Assembly (NCBI RefSeq): GCF_025602895.1
Contig: NW_026516244.1
Span: 310,001 to 374,000 of the forward strand
Length of the DNA stretch: 64,000 nt
Source: Polychytrium aggregatum
Taxonomy: Eukaryota > Chytridiomycota > Chytridiomycetes > Polychytriales
Direction of reading: 5' to 3'
Part shown: positions 23,209 through 36,300 of the stretch, in pieces
How positions within the stretch are numbered: the first letter of the stretch is position 1
How the letters are laid out: every line of letters starts with the position of its first letter
Program-made: the position numbers and the translations under genes
The notes under the pieces: model-generated
The model's input: the letters and a program-made list of their open reading frames with translations, nothing else
What the model was told of the DNA's origin: nothing
Database searches by the model: none

Positions 23209-25350
23209 ATGAGCGGCCTGCTCGGACTCGCATACAACAGCGACAGCGACAGCGACGACGACGGCCGGCCACGGAGCCCCAAGAGTGAGTATCGCTGCCG
23301 TGTCCAGCTTGCAGTCAAACATGAGGCCGCCGCTGATGGCTCTGCCCTCTCGAATGCACAGCGCTCGGGGGACTGGTTGACTATTCAGACGCCGAAGATG
23401 CCGAGGTCGCCGAAGATGCTGAAGATGCCAAAGATGCCGATGATACCAAAGATGCCGATGGTGGCGGGCATCAAGCCAGGGCACCATTGCCAGTAGGTGG
23501 AATGCATCAAAATCGACCGATCTTGCTGCCATTGGGTCGATCTCGGTGCAGTCACGTCGAGATCTCAAGCATCATGCCTCTCCCTCCCCCGACACCGGCT
23601 CGTCTGGGTGGACTTGATGGCCAGCTGGTGTCTGTCGAGTGAGGCCGCTGAATGAGGATCCCACTCAATCCCTCATCTCTGGCTTGCTGCGTATATGCCT
23701 GTCCGATGCGTGCTGATTTGATTCAATACTTTTCCATCGACAGATGCACGATGGTCTGAGTTTGTTCCCGATTTCGTCCTTCATTGGCTCGTTGATATCC
23801 AAGTGATCCTGGTCTGCGGTGTGATATAGATCCATAAACCAGCAACTCTGAATGATGGCTCACCTTAACCGCATCTCTCTTCGTTTCCATCATCACAATG
23901 ATCTTCCTGGGTAAACAACTGGAATACCGGCAATGCTGCCCTTGGGAACATGTTGGAATGATAGAATCCATCAACGGCGATCACTCCAAACCGTATGCCA
24001 TTTCTGCCGATGCCAGTGAAAACGTCGAGACTGATGCGACAAAGGAAGCAAATCAGCAAATGACAGACACACGAAGCACCAAGGACCAAATACATGGCCA
24101 GATGCCGGCTCTCGAGCTTGAAACTGAGCACTGCGATCCTGGAGCGACAGGGCATCCACTCCACACACAAAGCGATCCAGCCGCATCCGGGGACGAGATC
24201 AAGCCAGAGGCCGTCACAGAGCTCGAAGTGATCCGGGCAGTCCTGAAACCCGATCCAATCGAGGGCTTGGACAACTACGGTATTCCGCCAGAGCCCGAAG
24301 GAGAATGTGACCCCGAAATCCAGGTAGACTCAAGAACACAGGCTTGGCACCTTAATTCGTTTGCTGGCTCTGGTACTTTGGCACATCATGGAGAGCCAAA
24401 TCATGCCTATTACTTACCAAAGTTCCTCTGTGGCTCAGGCCAAAATCGCCCACTTCATTGAGCTCAAGGAACGAGGCACCCGGCTCAACGACACATTGAC
24501 CAAGATGCACTCATTTCGTAATCCGTCGATCATGAGTAAGCTGATAGAATATCTGGATCTCGATGAATATGGCTCAAACTATCCCAAGGATATGTATGAC
24601 CCGCATGGCTTTCCTCCAGAAACCTACCATGATGAGCTTGGTGAGCTGCCCAATACCTGGGCCAGAAGGCCAGGCGCATGTCATTATCGCTTTGTATGCA
24701 ATTGGACAGGCACTGAGCACTCGCCCATCTACGAGCGTCCTTCATAGCGGTGCACTCATCCGATCGACTCTCCAGTCAAAGCGGCCTATCTTCGAGCCGC
24801 GAATGTCTCTGCAGCCTCCGCAGTACCCATAACCTTTGCCACATCGGCAACGGGTCTGCCAGGAACTCCCGGAGGCTCAGCCACTGGGGCCCCGGCATCT
24901 GCTGCCCCTTTCAACGTTGCTGCGGCCATTCAGCAAGCGCAACGGAAAGCAGCTCAATTCACGTCTCTGAAGCGAATGAAGGACGAGCAGGGTTCCCAGA
25001 ATCCTCATGGCGGCCAAAATCCAACCTCTGGCGGACCCGCGATAGGGGCCGGTGCGCTGGCTGCAGTCGCCAATCTCAGCAAACGTAAGCTCTGCGACAC
25101 CGCTGTTCTGCTATGCCTTGTGACTATCATCAAGCAGCTCTCTGATTGATGTCATCAAATCGATTTGCTGATGCGTCTCTGAATGCTTTCCGTGACACGC
25201 TTCTCTTGGCAACCATACCTCCCCTTGACAACCATGGCAATCATGGCAATCATGGCAATCATGGCAGTCCAAGGCACCAGCTCGTCAGCACCACCCAAGC
25301 AGAAAAAGACCAAATGGGACAGCGAGAGCCGCCGACCACCACGTCTGTAA
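23209..25350 (+). CDS. SAP30BP: SAP30BP/HCNGP-family splicing regulator
   Basis: Exons 23209-23284, 23362-23492, 23562-23638, 24017-24323, 24439-24640, 24776-25084 and 25268-25350 give 394 residues with all phases consistent. The family works in the nucleus with splicing factors, including recognition of short introns in animals. The N-terminus is acidic (MSGLLGLAYNSDSDSDDD, then GLVDYSD). The HCNGP core is clear: YGIPPEPEGEC, KMHSFRNPSIMSKLIEY and GSNYPKDMYDPHGF. The C-terminus ends with the family-typical KKTKWDSESR. A GTAAGC at the very end leaves open one more short exon; the stop used is at 25348-25350. Intron 6 contains a 9-bp repeat. Confidence 0.88.
25230..25265. repeat. 9-bp tandem repeat in the last SAP30BP intron
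   Basis: Four copies of AATCATGGC (the first as AACCATGGC) end at the final 3' splice site of SAP30BP, so the acceptor AG (25266-25267) is next to the repeat. Confidence 0.85.
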
Positions 25351-25577
25351 GCCTATGAGCTTTGGTAATGGTATCTGACCAGCACCTTTGCTGCCGACAG
25401 AGGGAGAGAGAGGGGAGGGATACGCCGGTAATGCCCGGAATGTCGAAAGAATGAGCTTTACTTTCCAACACTGCTCCGACAGCGACCCTTGCTCTATCAG
25501 CCCGCAACGGCGGGGGTGTTGGCGAGTGCTTTGGCATATAAAATCCACATTCGATGGGGCACAGGGGCCGCTCTTGA

Positions 25578-28500
25578 TCAGAAGGTCATGGTTTTCTCCT
25601 CGGCTTCTCTCTTAAGCCGCAACATGACAAGGTTTTCTTCGCCAAGATCCTTGACCCATGTCTTGAAGTAGTCTGTGTACGACTTGAGGCTGGTTTTTTC
25701 GTAGTCTGGGGCGCATAGCACGGGTACAGTCAATAGGCCAAGCGGATGAACACATGGTTGCGCGAGACACCACCCATGTCTAACTCATAGATAGTTGTCA
25801 TTGCCGGGTGGAAAGATGGATATCGGGCAAGTCCATTGCCGGAGAGTATGCCATGTGTCGGTGCCGGTCTCGTTTGGCTGTTCCTGGCTGTTCCTGATGC
25901 CAGGTCCGGGGCCATCACGAGCTACGGCATCGGCGACACATCATTTGAGCACGCACACAGTCCCCTGTCAGCGCCTGTCGATCTGCCTGCCGCGAGCACG
26001 ATCGATCATGTCGTCTAGGCGAGACATCAGACCGTCCAGCCAGCATGCTGCCATCTACTGACCGGGAACACGGCTGTCATCCGCAGAGCCTTCGTCTTTC
26101 CTTTGCTTTTGATACTCGGTCAGCTCCACAATCAAATCATCGACAGTGGGCACCTTGGCAGGGTCAAAGTTTTCGCACTCCGCTGCGTTGATGGGGACAC
26201 AAACTCGGCCTGCATCGTTGGCATCACGCTGGCTTAGGTCATATCGGACAAAGGGGCACAAGCGGGTCCAAGCCATACCACCCGATGCAAAAAGGGCCCG
26301 AAAGATACGCACCTGTCTTGGGATGGACACAAAAGGGGCTCTTCAACAAGTGATTTAGACCCACGGAAACGTTCGAATCGAGGCGCGGATACAGGAATTG
26401 GAACATGATTTCTCGCTCCAGCCACGGTTCGGCCTTCAGCTTGGGCTGTATAAATGACCGAGCAGCAAGGGATCAGTATATCGGTGATGCGGGACAGCAC
26501 TTCGAGGAGGTCAGATAAAGACGTGTCGCGAATCTGGCTCCATGATCGATAGAGCGCCGCCCGGACAGTTTGTTTGTACATTTTTGATTGCGCTGACGAG
26601 ATCGGCCCATCGGTCATATCCAGTCTTGTTTGAGTTGCTCCATTTGCTCACGAGCTCCGCACGGATTTCTGCTCAAAGATGGCGCGTTAGCAACCCTCAA
26701 TCGTCTTGGTGTGCTCCATGAACCTGCCGAACCTGGCCGCTCAAGTCTGGGCTTACGTTCGTTGGAAATCATGTCGAGAATCTTGGTCCATGTGTTTGGG
26801 CCGTCCAAGATTCCCATGTCCTCGAGAACCGTTTGCTCAAAGTGCCGCTCGAGGACCTTTTGCGCTCGGCTTTCGATCAGCAGGCAGTCGCACATGTGAA
26901 ATCGAGGAGAACAGTCAGTCTCGCCCATTGTCTGCTCAACGCGATCGGCATATCAGAGTCGAGCTCACTCACACAGTGGGAGCCATGCTAATCCGGGATG
27001 CACGAAGAGCTACCTGAGTGAGGGATGGCCGTTGCGCAGATTGACTTTCTTCCCGGCTTTATCGCCGCCCTGAGCGTGGTGATGAGTTCAACAAAGTATT
27101 CGCACTGTGTCATGTGGCCATATAGCCCACCGCCCTGGGAGCAGAGACAGAGGGCGTTCACAGGCTGTACAGAGAGGTACCTTGACGACTTCCAAGTAGG
27201 ATACAATCGATCGCCGCTGTTCGGCCGTGAGCTTCCGCGCACGCGCATCGCACACCCAGCAGTGGACACCACGACGACCACTATACACCCAGAGTCGATG
27301 ACTGAAGCCAAAGTCGTCTGTAGATCGGATAAGGAAATCAGAACACAACGCCCGGCAGCGGTTGTTGTAACACCCCAGCGTATATGTGGCATTGCAACTT
27401 ACCTTCGAGTGCGCGGTCAATGATTTTGATGGCAATTGTCATGAAGCTCCAACACTTGTGACAGATATCGGCACCACTGACAGCGGTGAAGAGAGGGGAC
27501 ACATGGTTTCGTGTGAGATAGTCGGTGACACGGGAGATGCGAAGCTCTGTTCTATCTCACAGCGTACTGATGAACCATATTGATAAGCAGAATCGTCGCC
27601 ACAAGCAGAGTCCGTGTGTGGTCAAGCATACCTGCAACAGGTGCGAATGTCATCGTAATCCGTCATATCGATATCAAACACAAGCTCGTGTTCGAGGGGC
27701 TGAAGCGCACCCGGCTTGACAAGCTTTCGGTCCGAAGGCTAGTGGTGATATGCAACCACAGTTGATGATGAGTATACACAGCGAATGCATTCCCTCCAAG
27801 CGGACCGGCGGTCTGAGCGGGCCAATACGAGTGCTCTCTTCGCCACACACAACGGTAGCCTGGCCCAGCAAGTTTCATCCAGCTCGCTCTGCTCCCCAGC
27901 AATTCCCAACCTTCATATTATACACCGCGCCCAAGTCGATCTTTTCGGGGCATTTGCTGATGATGTTGTTTCGGAGGTCGGCCTCATCCTTGAACGACTG
28001 GAAGCGAATGTAGACGTCGTTGGCGAGGGTAAAGCTGAACTCGCGGTTGGGAAAGTAGTGCTTGTAGACTGGTCATGGTGGATCAAATCGCTCCAATCAG
28101 CGGCCGAGCAGAGGAGCGGGGACTGAGTCGAGACATATACTGGACCATGGGCAGGCTTGGGCAGAGCCGCTTCACGGCGCGCGCCGAGATGTATACGCTC
28201 GGGAGACCGTACCGTTTCCGTAAGAGATCCATTTGTAGTAGTCTTTGAAAGGGAACATCCGCATATAAAAGAACTTGAGTGCGGAGCCTCCAAGGGTGCC
28301 CGGAGCTGAGAAGGAGGTCGGCGAACCGAAGCTGATCGACAGGGGGTGTATACATACAGAGCCGTCAGTGTTTTGGGAGTGGGGTGCTGAGTGTACAAGT
28401 TAAAATAGTATTTATATAATGACGGTACAAATCTAATACCGGCGCTGAAGCCACAGGAGCACACATATAGGCACGAGAGTCGATTGGCGGATGGGCAGTA

Positions 28501-28841
28501 TGATCTGGCTACGCCGGCGGGGAGAGGTTTGATCTAATCGGACGATACCGCTCCCTCAGCCCGGAATCGATCCATCGAAGGCGTGCCCAGACTCACCTTT
28601 TTATCACCTTCTGCTCCTTTTGTGCATTGATGATGGCGTCTAAGTCGATATTTCCGAGCATCTCGTCGTCGAGGCCGTCGTCGAGGTCGTCGTCGAGTAG
28701 GAATGTCGCTGTGGGCGGCAGATCAGCCGCCGCTTCTGTGGAGGGTGCAGGGACATCCGTGGCCCCAAGATGACTCTGCTCTGTTGGATCTGCTGACTCG
28801 GACATTTGGATTTCGGTCGTATCGCCTTGGTTCCCGATCAT
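25578..28841 (-). CDS. PRIM1: DNA primase small (catalytic) subunit
   Basis: Twelve exons: 28841-28597, 28331-28213, 28068-27911, 27738-27632, 27476-27403, 27317-27181, 27069-27014, 26869-26757, 26668-26580, 26445-26313, 26209-26063 and 25705-25578. They give 501 residues with every phase matching. This subunit of Pol alpha-primase synthesises RNA primers in the nucleus. Landmarks: [32 protein letters not shown], the catalytic pair in [11 protein letters not shown] (Asp196, Asp198), ICHKCW zinc contacts, [34 protein letters not shown], and a final [10 protein letters not shown] helix. The first exon adds about 80 residues not seen in human primase, acidic near its end ([11 protein letters not shown]). 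An alternative Met is at 28805. The first exon joins in correct phase, but its membership in this gene is the weakest part of the model. Confidence 0.9.
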
Positions 28842-29229
28842 CGCTGACGTTGTCTTGGCTTTGGTGGTATAGATCAGCCGAGAGAGAGAAAAGCCCCGAC
28901 CGCTCTCTTGCGGAGCACCTTCCAAACTGGGCAAATGAGGTCACGTGGGTAGTTGGCGATGCAGATCGGCTGGGTTCCTGGACAAACAGATGCCTGTTCA
29001 CGCCGCAACGAGCGATCTCGCTCTGCGCTGCGGGGCCAACCAGCATAGCCGCTCAGTACGCCTTGAATCGACGTGTGTGTATATTTCAGGACTTATGGAC
29101 ATGGATGCCGGTGTACTCGAGTGTGACGTATTTGGGCAACACTGGGTGCAGCATGCCTCGGCCGTGCTCCGTTGGCCCACACTTGCCTTCTCGGCTTGAG
29201 GGCAGCCAGTCTCTTTGGGGCGTCATGAG

Positions 29230-31815
29230 TTATATTTTGAGCGACGATGAAAAAAGTGTGTCCAGAAACCCAAGCACCTCGGTGATCTTCTCCTGGACGT
29301 TCAGCTCGTCTCTCATCTTTTGCTTCATAGACGAGAGCAGCTCGTCGATTATGATGGACTGACCGATGACTGAGCCATACATATCTGCAAGGGTCGGGGC
29401 AGCAACACCCAAGTTGGTGAACGACACCGCGGGCAAGAAGATGTCGAGTGAGTGTGAGCCGGACGCCTGCACCTTGGTCATCCTTGCGAGAGATTCCGAA
29501 GGCTCCGGAGCCGGCGTCAAAAGCCAACACGAATGACTCACCCAGAATAAGATTTGAGATGTCAATCAGGAGCGACGAGTATCTTGGATTGGTGAGGTTC
29601 TTCATCAAGAATCGCACCGTGGGCTCGAGGGAATCCTCATCTCGTCCTCCCAATGCAATCTTCAAGCCATCGCGGTGAATGAGCTCCTCCAACAAGCTAA
29701 TGATCAGCACCGGTTGGTTCTGAATGAAGATATCAGCCAAAGTTAGTAGGGAAGGGGCTGTGGTGAACAGTCCGACTTGGGGCTGTTGTGGTGGACGCGA
29801 GAACCACAGCTCCCAATAAAACGTTTGACGAGGCAGGGTAGGCATCAGTCGCGCACTACACGAGTGTCTTACCGTGGCGAGCACGGCATCTAGCGCGCTG
29901 CCGTACTGGAAGGTTTTGAGATATTTGTCGTAGCTGCGGAGCCGCTTCTTTCGCCGCGATTCGATTTTCAGGTCATCGCTTCCAGGCAGATTCTTTGAGC
30001 CACGGATAAAGTATTTGTAGGTTCCGCCTCGCAGCTCCTCAGTCTGGCGCTGGGCATTGACGAGCTCCTGGGTTTTTACAACGCGTTGTCGAATCGACAA
30101 CAGGCCCGATGTCATACCCACAACCAAATGAGTGTCGTCCGGCTGAGGGTTGGGTTCGTTGGGTAGAGTTCGTTGTGCATGGGGGGAGGTCGAGAGTGTG
30201 AAGATGTGAAAGTGTAAGTGCCCAATCTGTTGATCGATCGCAGCTTGGCATGCCAATATATTGGCGTCGGTCTCGAGCAAGGGCGATGTGCATGCACTTA
30301 CCGATAGACCAATACTCAGGATAGGAGCGGGGTATTTGACGCTGTGTGTGATTTTGTAGTCCTGAACGTTATAGATCTTGACATGCTGATCCAGAGACGC
30401 CGTGAGAATTCGAGAGTAGCTTCCATCAAAGCACATGGATGTGATCGTCTTTTGATGATTCGATAGAGACTGGATCAGGCGGCCACCGCCAAGTATGTCC
30501 CAAATCTTCAGATGGGCCCCGCCTACGTGAGTTTTGAGCACGATGAGCTTTCCGGGACAGAGTTGTAGCAAGGAGATCGGGTTTGACATCAAGGGCATGT
30601 GCACGGGTGTGGGAGGGGGATACCATCGCCTGACAAACATGGGTCGAACGTACCAGCTGAGGCTACAAGGCCACCGCCCGGGAACATCAGCACCGATTCG
30701 ACCGGGAATCCGTGGTTCATCGTAGCCACACAGACCTTGGCTCTGGCGTCCCAGAGCTTGACGGTGTGATCATATGAGCCCGTGAGAACCAAGTTGCTGT
30801 TCTCTTGCGACACCATGCCGCATCGAACATAGTCTTCGTGCTCGTCAAAGGTGACAATGTTCTCGCCAACAGGGACATCCCAGAGCTTGACCGTTTTGTC
30901 GTCCGAGGCCGAGAGCACTTGCGTCTTTAGGGAGGAGAATTTGGCGACTCGTACGCCACTGGATTACAGCCGAACCATGACAGAGCGATCGAGAGGCCAG
31001 AATCGACAGAGTTGATGGAACAACCAAGGACAAACATGCCAGGCGACCGAGGGTTGCCGAAAGCGGCAGAATTCGGGCGAATACCCCAATGGGGTGGTCG
31101 AGGCGAATCAGGAGTTAGTTGTGAGGAATCGCCACTTTGAACGTGAATGGCGCTGGCCGCAGACATGCCGAGATGCCGACATGCTGACATGCCGAGTGTC
31201 AGGATGCTCTGATCATTGCCCAAGCACGTCTGGCTGCCTCGCTGCCTCGCCGGTTGGCTGCCTTGCTGCCGTGGTGCTCGAGATCGACACTCACTCTTTG
31301 TGTCCCTCCAGCGTTCTCAGGATAGCTCGGCTGTTGAGGTCAAAGACCTGGACGAGGCCACTGGCATCGCCCGCAACCAAGAGCTTCCCGTCATCACGAA
31401 TCGTTCCAGAATATGCCGTATCCTTGAATCGTGAGATGGACTTTTTGACAGAGTGCGTTGTTTGGCTGTAGATCTGGACTCGCGCTGAGCTCGTCACGGC
31501 AAAGTCAAAGGGAGCGACTGGCGAAAAGTGGATTCCAGTAACCGCGGCGTACTCTTTGACCAGGATAGGACTCTGGAGTCACCGGTACAGGTACAGGCGA
31601 AAGGAGGCGACGATGCATCAGAGGGAGATTGGGTCAGCGGCCTGTCTGTCACTCATCGAGTGGCAGCTGATGGCGTCTGCGACGTGGACGATCCTCAGAC
31701 AGCGAGCTGGACCGAGATGCACCTTGAACTTTCTCCAGTACCGGGTCTCGGCCGTCTGTCGGGTCTGCAGGCGGGGATACTTTTTGATGCCGAGCTTCTT
31801 GTAGTCGGACGACAT
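29230..31815 (-). CDS. UTP15: UTP15, WD40 subunit of the t-UTP/UtpA complex (rRNA processing)
   Basis: Exons 31815-31723, 31572-31295, 30958-30654, 30522-30302, 30142-29873, 29719-29542 and 29384-29230 give 499 residues. UTP15 acts in the nucleolus in pre-18S processing and in coupling to rDNA transcription. The N-terminal WD40 propeller is obvious (SRFKDTAYSGT, KLWDVP, YVRCGMVS, TGSYDHTVKLWDA, GGGLVASAGG, LTASLDQHVKIY). A linker (KYFIRGSKN) leads to the helical UTP15 C-terminal domain (SLLEELIHRDGL, ALGGRDE, NLTNPRYSSLLID, VIGQS). The N-terminal MSSDYKKLGIKKYP fits the family. Divergent from uL23m. Confidence 0.93.
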
Positions 31816-32201
31816 GTCGGGCTGTTGATCTTGCTGTTCGTGCCAGACGGCGGACCGGCTGGGCGCGGGTCAAAGGTCGTTCCCAAAAAAAAGGTGCTCG
31901 GCGGCCGAAATGAAATTAATCATCTCACAGTCCCCGCACTCGAACCAGCGCAGGCCGGCTCCTTGGCCGCAATTGGCTGGCTGCCGCCGCGCAGCAAGGT
32001 GCAAAATTTTGATCGCCAACAGCCTCTGCGTCCTGCACATCATCATCATCACCATCATCATCGCCAGCAGCAACCAGCAGCAGCCAGCAGCAGCCAGCAT
32101 CCGACGCCGTCAGCCATCGACATCACCGCGCCAGCAGTGACGACGCCCCAAAAACGACATCCGCTCACGATCCTGGACTCACGCCTGAAACATCACACAT
32201 C
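31816..32201. promoter_or_regulatory. Bidirectional spacer UTP15/uL23m
   Basis: 386 bp lie between the divergent start codons. It holds an (ATC)n run (32040-32060) and CAGCAGC repeats (32065-32095) but no TATA box. A shared promoter for a rRNA-processing gene and a mitoribosomal gene is inferred. Confidence 0.45.
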
Positions 32202-32882
32202 ATGCCGTTCCCTTTGCCTCGTAAGTCGACCGAGCTCTGTGACGATGGGACGAGAAGCTGCAACCTACTCGCTAGAGCAAACTCCTGAGCAAATCAGAAA
32301 TACCGCCGCCCAGATCTTTGACTGCTAACCGTATCATCGCCTCCGTATTCTGCCGATGTCAAACGTCCGCTCAATCGCCTCCGTCACGGGCCGATCGCGA
32401 TGGCCGGCGCTCTCCCGCCCTGGCGATGGCTCCTCTGCCAATGTCCCCGACACTCTCGATCGACAGCCGCCTCCAAGCTGTACTTTCCGTCCTTTAGCAT
32501 CAAGCTGATCCGGTCAAATCTGCCGCCGCACCAAGCCGTCTTCAAGGTCCCCCCTCAGCTGAACAAACTGGACATCTCCTCATATCTGCAGGCTCTTTAC
32601 AATGTCAACGTGACGGATGTGCGTACCATGAACTACCTTGCCCGGAGCTGGAAGGACCGAAAGGGCCGTGAGAAGAATGTGGCAGCCTACAAGAAGGTCA
32701 TCATCACCATGGAGGACGACTTTTACTTCCCTCCTCTGGCAACGGCCGATGATGGCGTCCAGAAGCTCCCAACACGAGCAGACATTGTCCCGACCCGACA
32801 CCATCCCAAGAGCAAGGCATTTGCAGACATGAAGCTCGATAAGAAGACCAAAGCTGAGGCCGCGGCCGCATCGTCAGAGTAG
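32202..32882 (+). CDS. MRP20: Mitochondrial large ribosomal subunit protein uL23m
   Basis: A 19-nt first exon (32202-32220, MPFPLP) and exon 32467-32882 give 144 residues. The uL23 core is clear: KLYFPSFSIKLIRSNLP, VFKVPPQLNKLDI, LYNVNVTDVRTMNY and KVIITMEDDF. It binds domain III rRNA near the exit tunnel of the mitoribosome. The C-terminus is Lys/Ala-rich. An ATG at 32400 in the same frame gives an alternative start reading through the intron, but the spliced N-terminus matches the family better. No strong mitochondrial presequence is visible; internal targeting is possible. Confidence 0.85.
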
Positions 32883-33114
32883 ATTGCCTCTAGAGTGCAC
32901 TGGCGATTTGCAATCGGTCCCGTTGACCAGCCAAGATGAAGGGGACGGTTGTTGCTGAGTTGGGTGCTGTGGGCCATGTGCTGCTGGTTTTGGTTGCTAT
33001 GGCATTTCGTTGCCAAGGCCATTCAAAGGCCGTCCCATTCATCATTCGCCCATGGCACCTCCCGTTTGCTAGCACTCCCACGATGTCGCGCGGTTTGTTC
33101 AATACCAATTTCCT

Positions 33115-33167
33115 TGGACACGCTGTTTGGTCATGGTGGATGAGGGTGTATTCGGGACCCGGAGAAA
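33115..33167. repeat. Dispersed repeat copy A
   Basis: The segment from TGGACACGC to GACCCGGAGAAA is about 80 percent matched, in the same order, by 53427-53485. Shared blocks include TTTGGTCA, GGTGTATTC and the GGACCC..GAGAAA end. It lies in the 3' convergent gap between uL23m and TM9SF. Confidence 0.6.
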
Positions 33168-33321
33168 TTCACTCGCCGAGCCCGATAACAGGCCTCCACC
33201 CCTCATTTCAGTTTCCTGTAAATATGCGGTCAGTGACATACGGCGTAGGGCGCCTCGTGGGCGTGTTGTGGCTCTACAGCTTGCTGCCCACCAAGTGGCC
33301 TAGAAGCTCTCCTCGAATAGC

Positions 33322-36300
33322 TCAGTCGATCTGGGAACAAAGCCATCGATGGTATTAGCACGTCTTGTCACGATGTGCACTGGTGTGTGGCTCTCGGTGG
33401 TCAGATGCAATCCGCTGTGATGACTTGTATTGCGTTCCGGTGATACATACCTTCACGTTGGTGTAAATTCTGCGGATGAAACGCTCGGCAACGAGGTGGC
33501 CGATTGTACCGAGCAAAACAAACATACCAAAGCATGCCAGGCCCGTATATCCAAAGTACCAGATGATCTGAAAGGCGCCATACATCCTGTGGACCGGCCG
33601 GAGTGAGTCGTGGCGACAGGATGAAACTCAAAAGGCCGACCCATTGCCAATCAAGCGCAGGCCGGGCTGGGGGAGGGGTCGACATGCTGCGACGCTTACT
33701 TGGACTTGACTTGGAAATAGTAGATCGAATACAAAAATATGTAGAATGCGGTCGATCCGCCCGCAAAGAAACTGGTCCAGTGCCATCGATGGTCTTCAGA
33801 GTTCAAAAACAGGTCTGGTGGGCAGATGGAGTCAGTCCTATACGCGATCATCGACAGCCTCCTACGAAGACACAGCCGGATGGCCCGGACCCGGATTTGC
33901 TCTCTTGGCTTACATGTCGAGACGACAGCCACACAAGCAGTCACAATGCCGAGGATAACGAATACACCCTGTCGCAAAGATCGGGACGGCGGTTAAAGCC
34001 ACGATTGATTCACCAGATGAGTATAGATCGGCGACATATCTGACATTTGCACAAACGTATCCAGGCCCATCCGAGCCTGCGACCCGAGTCGACACCTGCA
34101 TTTCTCAGTCCACTTCGGTGACTGCTCATTCGATCGCCTTACCAGCATGAATCCATATACATAGTAGATTTTGTATCCCCAAAATGAGGAGAAGATAAAG
34201 TACATCTCGATGAAGATCGAGCCAAATGGAAGAATGCCAGAAGCCATGATGATAAACGATGGCTCGGCATACCAGGGCTTCTCCGGAATCGGCCGAGGGA
34301 TCTGAGCGGCGAGGCAAGTGAGTATGAGCAAGCATTGCATCGATGCCATGTGGTGAGTCCCGGATCGAGGACGTCGCTCTCAGCCTTTGACTGGAGTCGC
34401 CTGTCTTCCGATAGCAAGCCCATCGCAAGAGACAAGCGATCGGATTTCCTGCCTACCGGGTTGACTCGACAGGGGAAGTTGGGTTCGCTTGACCAGTTGC
34501 GACCCATGATGGCTCCCAGCAAGGTGAGTGGAAACACAATAAAGCACCAAATGGCTGTAATCGCGAGCATTGTCGTGAAAGGGATAGCCTTGGACGACGA
34601 ATACGAGATCGACACAAAGTTGACCAGAAAGGACACGATGCCGACCGAGCCTGGCCACAGGCCGGCCGTGACCAGCATCGTCAAGGTCCAATTTTTGCCT
34701 ACAGACCACAGACGGTAGCGGTGATCAGCAGCGACTCTGGAGCTTCCGCCGAAAAGCGCAACAATCGTAGTTGCTCGCCCGCATACCTCCGTATTTGGCA
34801 AAGTAGCTTCCGCTGAAGAAGCCCGAGATAAGTGCCGTGAGCGCATACAAAAATATGCCCACGGTGAGCAGCGTCGCGCGCCTGGTTGGAGACAAAGTTT
34901 GGTGTCGTTAGTACAGATGGTGAAGCACAAAGGGCAGAGCGGCATTCGCACACCGGATGCCGATGCTGTTGTGCCACAACCAGGACCAACGGCGCCCCTC
35001 CCCGACGGAAATCTTACTCCGTATATAGATCTCCGACGATCGCATACGTCAGCAGGACAAGGATCAAACATCCCATTTGGATGCCCGTCCCCACGAGCGC
35101 CGATAGGATGCTCAGATGGGCAGGGCGGCGAAAAACATCGCCGTGAACCTGCTTCCATCCATACTCATCGCCAAGATCGCGATCCTGTTATACCCAGACC
35201 AAAAAAATCACTGGTTAGATGTTGATCCAACGAGAGCGCGGTGTACTTGGCTGAAACCGACAGACTGCAAAAAGTTCCTGGCCGCATCTCTCCAGTCGCT
35301 CGCAAGCCAGTTGAACCCACCAGATCGAGAAGATTGTCCTCGATGTTGTATCGCGAATAGTCGTGTTTGAGGGTCCGCATCAATATCAGAATGACCAGTC
35401 CAGCGAGGAATATCACCATCATGAAGGAGTTGAAGATAGAGAACCAATGAATCTGGAATCATTTGCAGCCGAAGATGGTCGGTGTGAGCCACATGAGTCG
35501 GGCCAGCAGCGGCGTCTAATCCCGGCTGTGTTGCCGCTCCAGCGCACACATAACGGATCAAAAGTCTTCAAATCGTGAGCATCGTTCGTGCTCCCTGTCG
35601 ATATCTTACAGCCCTGCCTCAGCGTACCTTGTGCTCGAAAAAGTCACTGTCCAGATATCTTGAGAAGCGGGTAGAGTATGGGTCCGATGTTTCGGTCCAT
35701 TCAACCGAATACGTAAAATCAATGGACAAGGTCCCATCGAGATGGCTCGGCAGCAACACCGGATTCGAGCTGTGCAGCCATCGGGAAACACAGGGTTAGC
35801 ACCTCGACACAGGCACGGACTGAGGCACGTGGGATGGCTGTTGCTCACCTTGCCACCTCTGCATGGATGATCTTGACAGCGCATCGATTGGGACATCAGT
35901 ATATCCGTCAGCCAAAGAAAACGGGCATGGGACCGTGGATCCAGGGGCACTCGTGCATAAGTCCCGTGCCTGATAAGTGAATTTGGGCGAATGGAAGGCT
36001 ACCTGATCACCATTGTACGAAAGTTGGAAGGTCTTGTGGGTGTAAAGATACAAGTCGGGTGTCGGCTTCTGGTCATCGATATGCCCAACATAGTCTAGCA
36101 CGGTGACGTTGTTAGGGTCATTTGCGACGATCGATGATGGCCAACGAAGGGAGCCTCTGATTATACAGCTGCTCTCCGTCTGCAGCAGAGTCTGGCTGCT
36201 CATAATGCTTAGGATCGGATTGCTTGCTACAGATCAAATTTGAACACGCCACTGTATCGCCGATCGCCTCGAGCTCGATCATATGAAACCAGCTTACCCC

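Noticed and set aside
29093-30640. 515-aa minus-strand frame as one exon
   Set aside because: It runs through two UTP15 introns (30143-30301 and 29720-29872) and past the true C-terminal exons. Conserved UTP15 protein requires splicing.
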